64,000 nt of DNA from Sphingobacterium thalpophilum (GTDB taxonomy: Bacteria; Bacteroidota; Bacteroidia; Sphingobacteriales; Sphingobacteriaceae). A program made the position numbers and the translations under genes. Below the pieces are notes generated by a model. The model did not search any database, was not told the origin of the DNA, and saw only the letters and a list, made by a program, of their open reading frames with translations. The stretch lies in the NCBI RefSeq assembly GCF_038396785.1, contig NZ_CP151087.1, forward strand, positions 4,216,001-4,280,000. Direction: 5' to 3'. Shown one piece after another: positions 7,969 through 14,504 of this stretch (within the stretch, counting starts at the first letter, position 1; each line of letters opens with the position of its first letter).

Positions 7969-8342
7969 CGTAATTTTATGAAAATTTTAAAAATACAGGC
8001 CTCGTATAGCATGGTCTGTTCCTCGTTATGAACGGCGTTCAAGGCATTACGTCTTATCGAAAGCAGGATAATAGCTTGTTTCCGACAAGGTAATGTATGC
8101 CAATGAGCTCACTGAAACCATAGTAACAGTATTCAGCGAAAGTTCGCTATTGTAACAGGGACAACTCTCAAAGTAGAGGCAAATAAAAATGGGATCAAAG
8201 ATGATATCTCGATAGCGGTATTTCATGCTGTCGTTCTGGAGCCAAGCGATTTAGCACATACGTAATCTCTTACTTGTTTGCACCAAGTTCGTTTGATCGT
8301 TATGGAACCAGGGACAGGCCCTCGAAATCTTTGATTTTTGGT
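7969..8342. other. 374-bp gap between small His protein gene and receptor gene
   Basis: No convincing gene or known riboswitch is visible. I looked on the minus strand for the conserved boxes of cobalamin riboswitches, which often precede TonB receptors, and did not find them. The minus strand has only a 59-codon frame of ordinary-looking, non-conserved composition (8047-8226). The receptor may have its own promoter here, but no clear -33/-7 pair was found. Confidence 0.5.
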
Positions 8343-8705
8343 TTATGCTAAGCTGGGGGGACCACGTAAGTGGTAATGATCGATCGTTGTGGTGATCGCC
8401 TCCGGACAAAATGAATTATAATGCTCTTCTTTTACTTCACGCGGAATAGGAAGTTCAAGGACGGTAAATTCGGTTTGTACGTAGGTATTGTGATAGATGA
8501 CATTGAGGTATTCGATCTGGTCATCTGTTTCTTGCGGCTTTTGTTTTTTTGTAAAATCATAAGGGTGGGTGTGCATGACAATTTCACCGGTTGATTTTAC
8601 CTCCTTGTGCATAAAAACAACACCCGAAATAATAATCAGCGACATTAATACCAATTGGCATAATGCGATAAGCTGACGTGGGGATTTCGTTGTTTTTCGG
8701 TACAT
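8343..8705 (-). CDS. Small membrane-anchored protein with His-rich motif, upstream of TonB receptor
   Basis: The 120-residue product has one N-terminal hydrophobic helix (ALCQLVLMSLIIISGVVF, residues about 14-31) followed by a soluble part containing IVMHTHPYDF and later TTTIDHYHLRGPP. The His residues could bind a metal. It precedes the TonB-dependent receptor on the same strand and small proteins with a HxHP-type motif in this position recur, as I recall, next to such receptors in Bacteroidetes; the function is not known to me. The ATG at 8705 follows directly on a T6 run that ends the panD terminator, leaving no room for a normal leader. A start further in (Met21) would remove part of the helix. 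Confidence 0.6.
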   Translation of the reverse strand: MYRKTTKSPRQLIALCQLVLMSLIIISGVVFMHKEVKSTGEIVMHTHPYDFTKKQKPQETDDQIEYLNVIYHNTYVQTEFTVLELPIPREVKEEHYNSFCPEAITTTIDHYHLRGPPSLA

Positions 8706-8736
8706 AAAAAAGCGCTACTTATTAGGGTAACGCTTC
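8706..8736 (-). terminator. Intrinsic terminator after panD, abutting the next start codon
   Basis: On the minus strand AAGCGTTAC pairs with GTAGCGCTT (one mismatch) and T6 follows. The T-run ends at the ATG of the 120-residue gene, so read-through would place that gene's ribosome-binding region inside the hairpin. Confidence 0.7.
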
Positions 8737-8825
8737 AAAAATACGATTTTATTTTGTGAGTATTCGTGATCTACTCATTAAAAAAATATGAAATAGCTAT
8801 ATACTAAGCTTCCAGTGTTTCCTGA

Positions 8826-9176
8826 TTATTTAATTAGATGATTGTTGTCGTCTGGAAATACAACGGAAGGTTTAAACTGCTTAGCTTCTTCAAAATCCAT
8901 GTTCGCGTAGGAAATAATGATGACGATATCGCCAACTTGAACCAGGCGAGCCGCAGCACCATTCAAACAGATAATACCTGATCCACGTTGACCTGGGATG
9001 ACATATGTTTCAAGACGGGCTCCATTATTGTTGTTTACGATTTGAACTTTCTCGTTAGCGATGATATTTGCGGCATCCATCAAATCTTCATCTATTGTGA
9101 TACTACCCACATAATTCAATTCCGCTTGTGTGACTTTAACGCGGTGAATCTTGGATTTCATTACTTCTATTACCAT
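8826..9176 (-). CDS. panD: Aspartate 1-decarboxylase (pyruvoyl-dependent)
   Basis: The 116-residue protein matches PanD. NYVGSITIDEDLMDAA contains the Gly24-Ser25 self-cleavage site that yields the pyruvoyl cofactor, and VQIVNNNNGARLETYVI and GQRGSGIICLNGAAARLVQ are family blocks. It makes beta-alanine from aspartate for pantothenate. The Met at residue 1 puts Gly24-Ser25 at the same number as in E. coli PanD, supporting this start; a second ATG lies five codons in. It follows panC on the same strand by 44 bp, so the two ligase substrates are made from neighbouring genes. Confidence 0.95.
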   Translation of the reverse strand: MVIEVMKSKIHRVKVTQAELNYVGSITIDEDLMDAANIIANEKVQIVNNNNGARLETYVIPGQRGSGIICLNGAAARLVQVGDIVIIISYANMDFEEAKQFKPSVVFPDDNNHLIK

Positions 9177-9180
9177 GGCG

Positions 9181-9210
9181 CAAAGGTAGGGCTTTCTGCT
9201 GAATTTGAAA
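9181..9210 (-). promoter_or_regulatory. Possible panD promoter very close to the start codon
   Basis: On the minus strand TACCTTTG (9181-9188) is a perfect -7 element, with TTT at 9208-9210 at 19-bp spacing. The first ATG of panD lies only 4 bp after the element, so transcripts would be leaderless or nearly so for that ATG, or would use the ATG five codons further. Confidence 0.4.
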
Positions 9211-9211
9211 G

Positions 9212-9234
9212 ATTTGTCAATTAATTTGACAAAT
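9212..9234. repeat. Inverted repeat at the panC stop codon
   Basis: ATTTGTCAA (9212-9220) and TTGACAAAT (9226-9234) are perfect 9-bp arms with a TTAAT centre. The repeat covers the last codons and TAA of panC and lies between panC and panD. It may be an mRNA hairpin or a binding site; there is no T-run, so it is not a standard terminator. Confidence 0.5.
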
Positions 9235-10081
9235 TATTCAGAATCATATTATCAATCAAACGGACACCTTCAACCCAGGCCGTGACAAGTGCGACATGCT
9301 GCTTGCTGAAATCGATGTGGTTGACTTCTTTTAACGTTGAACTTTCACATAGCGCAAAGTATTCAACGCTAAGCCCGTCGGTGTCTGTTAAAATCTGTAG
9401 GGCTTTGTCTTTTATTTCCGCTAGCGGGATAGGGTCATGTATATGATCTTTTACATATTGCAGGGAGCGGGAGAGTGCCAAAGCCGTTCTTTTCCCAGCT
9501 TCACTTAAGCGCGCGTTTCTAGAGCTCAGTGCTAGGCCGTCTTGATCTCTAATGATAGGACATATCGCCAATTGAATCGCGAGATCCTTCATGGCTATCA
9601 TGCGTTTGATAACCATGACCTGTTGAAAATCTTTTTGTCCGAAACACGCAATATCCGGTTGTACTAATGTAAATAATTTATAGACGACCTGGGTGACACC
9701 TTGGAAATGGCCAGGGCGTTTTTCGCCTTCCCAAATTTGGTCCAGTTTGCCAAGATCGAGATGCCAGGCCTCATTTTTATCGGGGTACATCTCATCAACG
9801 CTTGGTAAGAAAAGGATATCGCAATCGACGGATTCCAATAATCTGATGTCGTTTTCGATGGGCCGTGGATATTTTTCGAGATCTTTCGGATCGTTAAATT
9901 GTGTGGGGTTAACAAAAATGCTGCAAACACGAATATCGCTGATTGGTTTTGCATAATTTAATAAGGATAAATGTCCTTCATGTAAAGCGCCCATCGTAGG
10001 GATTAGGGCGATTTTTTGACCTGTTGATCGGGCTTCTTGCAGGTATGCTTGGAGAGATGCTTTCGTTTTGAAAATTTCCAC
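9221..10081 (-). CDS. panC: Pantoate--beta-alanine ligase
   Basis: The 286-residue protein has the PanC hallmarks: ALIPTMGALHEGHLSLLNYA with the HxGH nucleotide-binding motif at about residues 34-37, FVNPTQFNDPKDLEKYPR, the CFGQKDFQQVMVIKRM block, and GLALSSRNARLS, the KMSKS-equivalent. It condenses pantoate and beta-alanine with ATP to form pantothenate in the cytoplasm. The start is GTG at 10079-10081 (GTG GAA ATT TTC), which gives the normal family N-terminus. It lies upstream of panD and is divergent from the glycogen-synthase-like gene. Confidence 0.95.
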   Translation of the reverse strand: MEIFKTKASLQAYLQEARSTGQKIALIPTMGALHEGHLSLLNYAKPISDIRVCSIFVNPTQFNDPKDLEKYPRPIENDIRLLESVDCDILFLPSVDEMYPDKNEAWHLDLGKLDQIWEGEKRPGHFQGVTQVVYKLFTLVQPDIACFGQKDFQQVMVIKRMIAMKDLAIQLAICPIIRDQDGLALSSRNARLSEAGKRTALALSRSLQYVKDHIHDPIPLAEIKDKALQILTDTDGLSVEYFALCESSTLKEVNHIDFSKQHVALVTAWVEGVRLIDNMILNNLSN

Positions 10082-10104
10082 TTTGCTATTTAGTTTTTTG
10101 TTGG

Positions 10105-10112
10105 CAAAGGTG
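10105..10112 (-). promoter_or_regulatory. Possible panC -7 element
   Basis: CACCTTTG on the minus strand is one base from TAnnTTTG, about 24 bp upstream of the GTG start. No strong -33 TTG is seen, only a T-rich stretch at the right distance. Confidence 0.35.
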
Positions 10113-10152
10113 CATAATATTTTGGGAATATAAAACGATGATTAATAGTGAA

Positions 10153-10183
10153 TTGCATAGTAAGTATTTTTTTCGTACCTTTG
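10153..10183 (+). promoter_or_regulatory. Promoter of the glycogen-synthase-like gene
   Basis: TTG (10153-10155), a 20-bp spacer and TACCTTTG (10176-10183) match the Bacteroidetes consensus. The ATG at 10230 follows after a leader of about 40 nt. Confidence 0.75.
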
Positions 10184-10229
10184 TAGACCGATTTTACTGT
10201 TCGAAAATAATAAATAAAAATAACTGGAG

Positions 10230-11048
10230 ATGGCAAAAACGAAGATATTGTTTATTACTCACGAGATGTCGCCTTTCCTCGAATTAACTAAAATTTCTGA
10301 AATTACACGTCAACTTCCACAAGCGATGCAAGAAAAGGGTTTTGAGATCCGGATCTTAATGCCGCGTTTTGGGAATATCAATGAGCGTAGAAATAGATTA
10401 CATGAGGTTATTCGTCTTTCAGGCTTGAACATTGTTGTGGATAATAATGATAATCCGCTAATTATTAAAGTTGCTTCATTACCTGCGGCCCGTATGCAGG
10501 TGTATTTCTTGGATAATGAAGACTACTTTCAGCGTAAAAAAGTTTTTAGTGATGAGCATGGCGAATTCTTTGCAGACAATAATGAGCGTTCGGTGTTCTT
10601 CTGTAAAGGAGCGTTGGAAACTGTGAAGAAATTAGGATGGTCCCCTGATGTAGTACACTGTCATGGATGGTTCTCTGCTTTGGTACCGGCTTACGTGAAG
10701 ACAACTTATAAAGACGATCCTACATTCAAGGATGCAAAAGTGATGTACTCTTTGTTCAATGAAGAATTTAAAGGTACATTAGGTACGAAGTATGCTGAAA
10801 TGGCGCCAGAAGGTTCCTTTAAAGCTGCGGATGCGCAGGTTTACGGTGATGGTAGTTATGAGGCTATCTACAAAGGTGCTTTGCATTTTACCGATATGGT
10901 GGTTGTCGCTGACGAAAATGTCAACACTGAAATCGTTGATTTTGCTCGCTCAAAAGATATTCAGGTTTTTGAGCCTAATGGCGATCAGGACTACGATGCT
11001 TTTGGAGAAGTGTATGATCAGTTTGCGCCCGAAGAAGTAGAAGCGTAA
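10230..11048 (+). CDS. Glycogen/starch synthase-like protein, GT5 N-terminal domain only
   Basis: The 272-residue protein corresponds to the N-terminal Rossmann domain of GT5 glycogen synthases: KILFITHEMSPFLELTKISE at the start (family pattern with Lys near the ADP-glucose site), VYFLDNEDYFQRK, and WSPDVVHCHGWFSALVPAYV. Complete synthases have about 480 residues with a second GT-B domain bearing the catalytic Glu; that half is absent and the next sequence is a terminator. Proteins of this short length are common in Bacteroidetes beside panC, so this is the family norm and not a truncation. It may be a regulatory or two-protein form; catalytic activity alone is doubtful. The C-terminus is acidic. 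Confidence 0.85.
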   Translation: MAKTKILFITHEMSPFLELTKISEITRQLPQAMQEKGFEIRILMPRFGNINERRNRLHEVIRLSGLNIVVDNNDNPLIIKVASLPAARMQVYFLDNEDYFQRKKVFSDEHGEFFADNNERSVFFCKGALETVKKLGWSPDVVHCHGWFSALVPAYVKTTYKDDPTFKDAKVMYSLFNEEFKGTLGTKYAEMAPEGSFKAADAQVYGDGSYEAIYKGALHFTDMVVVADENVNTEIVDFARSKDIQVFEPNGDQDYDAFGEVYDQFAPEEVEA

Positions 11049-11093
11049 GCTTTACTTTTCGAAGCGTTTCGAAAAACAAACAGACAATAATAT

Positions 11094-11127
11094 AAAAAAA
11101 GGCTATTCTCAAGGATAGCCTTTTTTT
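11094..11127 (+). terminator. Intrinsic terminator after the glycogen-synthase-like gene
   Basis: A7, then GGCTAT pairing with ATAGCC around TCTCAAGG, then T7. Symmetrical enough to act on both strands. Confidence 0.85.
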
Positions 11128-11421
11128 ATGCGTCTCTTTTTTCATCCGGTCAAACCGTTATTTCAATGATTTTCGTTGCGCTACCTGCTAGAAACCTTTT
11201 GTCGCGGTAAATGTAGCTGCGAATTGTTATCTTCGCAGTAATCTGTCATTGTGTTTAGATGTTCATGCCCGGGGATCTCCGCGAAGATGAATCGGGTTTG
11301 ATCTAGACCTAATAGGCTAGGTTATCAAATAGCATACATAGGCTGTATTTTATTGTATTTAAATCGGGTGTTTGGGCATGTTTTCTAGGATATGAACAGA
11401 CACCATAGCTATAATCGTGTA
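11128..11421. other. Intergenic region before ispF, nothing recognised
   Basis: No supported gene, no clear promoter pair and no strong hairpin. The leader for ispF must lie here. Confidence 0.5.
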
Positions 11422-11901
11422 ATGAAAATTAAGGTAGGATTTGGATTTGATGTCCATCAGATGAAAGAAGGTCATCCATTTATTGTTGGTGGAGTGCAAT
11501 TGGAGCATCATGCTGGAGCCTTTGGGCATTCTGATGCCGATGTGTTGGTCCATGCGATATGTGATGCCATTTTGGGCGCTGCCAATTTAGAAGATATTGG
11601 CTACCACTTTCCAAATACAGATATGCGCTGGAAAGGCATTAGTAGCTTATTGTTGTTAAAAGAATGTATGGCGCTGATTGCTGCGAAGGGATATACGCTT
11701 GGCAATATTGATGCGATGCTGTGTCTCGAAGCTCCTAAGATCAAACCCTATATTCCACAAATGAAAGTTAAACTGGCTGAAGCAACGGGTTTGGATATCG
11801 ACGACATCTCTATTAAAGCAACAACAAATGAAACGATGGGATTTATCGGTCGTCAGGAAGGGGTGGTTGCCTATGCGGTTTGTTTGATTGAACGCGCGTA
11901 G
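11422..11901 (+). CDS. ispF: 2-C-methyl-D-erythritol 2,4-cyclodiphosphate synthase
   Basis: The 159-residue protein starts MKIKVGFGFDVHQ; Asp10, His12 and His44 (in HSDADVLVHAICDA) are the expected zinc ligands and KATTNETMGFIGRQEGV is the C-terminal family signature with the CDP-binding Thr. It forms the cyclic diphosphate in the MEP isoprenoid pathway and normally works as a trimer. An ATG ten codons upstream (11392) is in frame, but the residues it adds (MNRHHSYNRV) are not part of the family and 11422 gives the usual length. The gene is monocistronic here. Confidence 0.95.
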   Translation: MKIKVGFGFDVHQMKEGHPFIVGGVQLEHHAGAFGHSDADVLVHAICDAILGAANLEDIGYHFPNTDMRWKGISSLLLLKECMALIAAKGYTLGNIDAMLCLEAPKIKPYIPQMKVKLAEATGLDIDDISIKATTNETMGFIGRQEGVVAYAVCLIERA

Positions 11902-11930
11902 TTCGCCTCAATATTTTCACGTTTAAATTC

Positions 11931-11960
11931 TTGCTTTTGGCCCAATTAGTAATACCTTTG
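11931..11960 (+). promoter_or_regulatory. Promoter of the PBP1A gene
   Basis: TTG (11931-11933), a 19-bp spacer and TACCTTTG (11953-11960): a full match to the Bacteroidetes consensus. The leader to the PBP ATG at 12141 would be about 170 nt. Confidence 0.75.
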
Positions 11961-12037
11961 CCAAAGTAGGGATTCTTGGCACACTATCTGATAGAGTGAG
12001 CATTAATGTCTTAATTTAAGTCTTTAAAGATCGAAAA

Positions 12038-12109
12038 ATGCCGTATCCAAGTTTGCAAAACACGACTGCAGATGGAAAAATGGACTATGCATTGCGGTCT
12101 TTAAAATGA
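12038..12109 (+). CDS. Possible 23-codon upstream ORF in the PBP1A leader
   Basis: ATG at 12038 opens a 23-residue frame (MPYPSLQNTTADGKMDYALR plus SLK) that ends in TGA 31 bp before the PBP1A ATG. It lies wholly inside the predicted leader. There is no strong Shine-Dalgarno and the frame may be chance; it is listed because the leader is unusually long. Confidence 0.2.
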   Translation: MPYPSLQNTTADGKMDYALRSLK

Positions 12110-12140
12110 ATAATATTTACGTCTGAAATTTAGTAAATAG

Positions 12141-14411
12141 ATGAAACGAGTATCAAAAAAAAATCAACTTACTGAGGCTGATGTCAAGCGGTATACGTTC
12201 AATTTTTGGAAAATTATCGTCGGGATCGTCGCGATAGGTTTCCTTTTTATATTGAGTATACGTCTTGGCGTATTTGGAAAATTACCCTCCTTCAGTGATT
12301 TGGAAAACCCCAAAAGTAATTTAGCTTCCGAAGTTATCACGGAAGATCATAAGGTATTGGGAACCTATTATGTCCAAAACCGCTCCAATGTAAAGTATAG
12401 TGAATTGTCACCTTATTTGGTCAAAGCATTGGTTTCGACAGAGGATAAACGCTTTTATGATCACTCTGGGATAGACTACTCACGTACATTTACAGTTATC
12501 TTTCACACCTTGACCGGTAACAAACAGGGGGGAAGTACAATTACACAGCAGCTGGCACTTAATCTATTTTCGGATGGACGGCAAAAGAATTTTCTAAAGC
12601 GTGTCATCCAGAAATTTCAGGAATGGATTACAGCTGTTCGCTTGGAAAGAAATTATACCAAAGATGAGATTATTACCATGTATTTTAACACGGTAGACTT
12701 TGGTGCTTACAATACATACGGAATCAAATCTGCAGCGCGGACTTATTTTAATACGACTCCGGATAAATTGACAGCTGATCAAGCAGCCCTTTTGGTGGGG
12801 ATGCTGAAAGGACCTGGCGTATATTCTCCTGTACGTTATCCTCAAAATGCAATGAAACGCCGTAATACGGTGTTGAATAATATGGTTGCCGCAAATTTTA
12901 TTTCGGCTGAGGAGGCTACAAAAGCAAAAGAAAAACCACTTGGTTTAGAACTTAAGATTGCAAATTACGGTGAGGGTTTGGCGCCCTATTTTAGAGCGGT
13001 ATTAAAGGATGAAATCAAAAAGGAATTTGCAAAATTGTCCATCACCAAACCGGATGGCACACCTTATGACCTCGATCGTGATGGATTGAAAATCTATACG
13101 ACGATCAATATGTCTATGCAGCAATATGCCGAGGATTCGCAAAAAGAGTGGATGAAGCAACTGCAGTCTAAATTTGCCGCGCAATGGAAAAATAGGGATC
13201 CTTTTAAAGGGGATAAAGCCAAGCTGCTCGTTAGCGGAATGAAGCGCTCTGACCGTTACCGTATTTTGAAAGAAGAGGGCTTGAATGAAGACGAGATCAA
13301 AAAGGCCTTCAATGTCAAGGTTCCGATGAATATATTTACATGGAAGGGAAGTGTTGATACGATGATGACGCCAATGGATTCCATTAAGTACAATAAACTC
13401 ATGTTGCGCAATGCGATGATGTCTATGGAGCCGAAGACCGGACACATCAAAGCTTGGGTTGGTGGTATTGATTTTGACCACTTCAAATATGATCAGGTAA
13501 AAATGGGTACGCGTCAGGTCGGATCAACGGCTAAACCATTTACGTACGCGGTGGCGATTGACAACGGTTATTCACCATGTTACAGTATTCCCAATTACCA
13601 ACAAACCTATAATGGGTGGACGCCAAGAGGAAATGCACAAGGTGGGAACCCGATTACTTTAGCGAAGGCATTGGCTTATTCGCAAAACTATGCGACGGCC
13701 TATTTGGTACACGAAGTTGGTGCTGCAGAAGTGGCCGCATTGACTAAACGGATGGGTATAACAAGTGATGTGCCTAATTATCCTTCGATCTCATTAGGTG
13801 CTTATGAAGCGTCGGTCTTTGATATGGTGGGTGCTTATTCGGCATTTGTGAATCAAGGAACCTGGATTGAGCCAACTGCGATCTTACGTATTGAAGATAA
13901 AAATGGTACACCGATCTATGATAAAGCACCAAAGGTCGTAAAAGCCCTAAATAGTGAATCCGCTTATATTATTGTTGATATGTTGAAAAAGGTGGTATCC
14001 CAGGGTACGGCGAGACGTATTCAATGGATGTATAAGCTCACAAATCCAATTGGCGGTAAAACAGGTACAACCAACGATAACTCAGATGCCTGGTTTATTG
14101 GTATTACACCGGAACTGGTTACGGGGGTTTGGACTGGTGCAGAAGATCGAGGCATTAGTTTCGATAGGATGGAGTACGGACAAGGGGCCGCAGCAGCGAT
14201 GCCAGTATTCGCCTACTACATGCAGAAAGTGTATAAAGATTCAAATTTGAAGTATACCAAAGGTGATTTTGAGCAACCGCAGGGAGGGCTTACCCGTGTC
14301 ATTGACTGTAATCAGTATTGGGGCGGTGGTGGCTCCGATGTCGAAGATGGGTCTACGGATTCAAGTGGCAAAGATGCGACTAAACTAAAAGATGATCGCT
14401 TAGGTTTCTAA
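12141..14411 (+). CDS. Penicillin-binding protein 1A (bifunctional transglycosylase/transpeptidase)
   Basis: The 756-residue protein has a short basic N-terminus, one membrane helix (about residues 24-42), a GT51 glycosyltransferase domain and a class A transpeptidase domain. GT51 motifs: LVSTEDKRFYDHSGID with catalytic Glu101 and GGSTITQQLALNLF at 130-143. Transpeptidase motifs: GSTAKPF with Ser462 and Lys465, SQN about 60 residues later, and GGKTGTTNDNSDAWF with Lys640. It polymerises lipid II and crosslinks peptidoglycan outside the inner membrane. The Asp/Ser/Gly-rich C-terminal tail is low complexity. All active-site residues seem present. A good promoter precedes it and a terminator follows. 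Confidence 0.95.
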   Translation: MKRVSKKNQLTEADVKRYTFNFWKIIVGIVAIGFLFILSIRLGVFGKLPSFSDLENPKSNLASEVITEDHKVLGTYYVQNRSNVKYSELSPYLVKALVSTEDKRFYDHSGIDYSRTFTVIFHTLTGNKQGGSTITQQLALNLFSDGRQKNFLKRVIQKFQEWITAVRLERNYTKDEIITMYFNTVDFGAYNTYGIKSAARTYFNTTPDKLTADQAALLVGMLKGPGVYSPVRYPQNAMKRRNTVLNNMVAANFISAEEATKAKEKPLGLELKIANYGEGLAPYFRAVLKDEIKKEFAKLSITKPDGTPYDLDRDGLKIYTTINMSMQQYAEDSQKEWMKQLQSKFAAQWKNRDPFKGDKAKLLVSGMKRSDRYRILKEEGLNEDEIKKAFNVKVPMNIFTWKGSVDTMMTPMDSIKYNKLMLRNAMMSMEPKTGHIKAWVGGIDFDHFKYDQVKMGTRQVGSTAKPFTYAVAIDNGYSPCYSIPNYQQTYNGWTPRGNAQGGNPITLAKALAYSQNYATAYLVHEVGAAEVAALTKRMGITSDVPNYPSISLGAYEASVFDMVGAYSAFVNQGTWIEPTAILRIEDKNGTPIYDKAPKVVKALNSESAYIIVDMLKKVVSQGTARRIQWMYKLTNPIGGKTGTTNDNSDAWFIGITPELVTGVWTGAEDRGISFDRMEYGQGAAAAMPVFAYYMQKVYKDSNLKYTKGDFEQPQGGLTRVIDCNQYWGGGGSDVEDGSTDSSGKDATKLKDDRLGF

Positions 14412-14434
14412 GTTATTTTAAGGAATACCATTGG

Positions 14435-14477
14435 GCCAGACAATAAATTTTTTCGAGATTTGTTGTCTGGCTTTTTT
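14435..14477 (+). terminator. Intrinsic terminator after the PBP1A gene
   Basis: GCCAGACAA (14435-14443) pairs exactly with TTGTCTGGC (14463-14471), followed by T6. Confidence 0.85.
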
Positions 14478-14504
14478 GCTGAAGGTGTTTGATATTGGAA
14501 CATA

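Noticed and set aside
8047..8226. 59-codon minus-strand ORF between the His-motif gene and the TonB receptor
   Set aside because: No ribosome-binding site, no recognisable domain, and unusual amino-acid make-up; it looks like chance.
7969..8342. Cobalamin riboswitch before the TonB-dependent receptor
   Set aside because: I looked for the conserved B12-box type sequences on the minus strand and did not find them.
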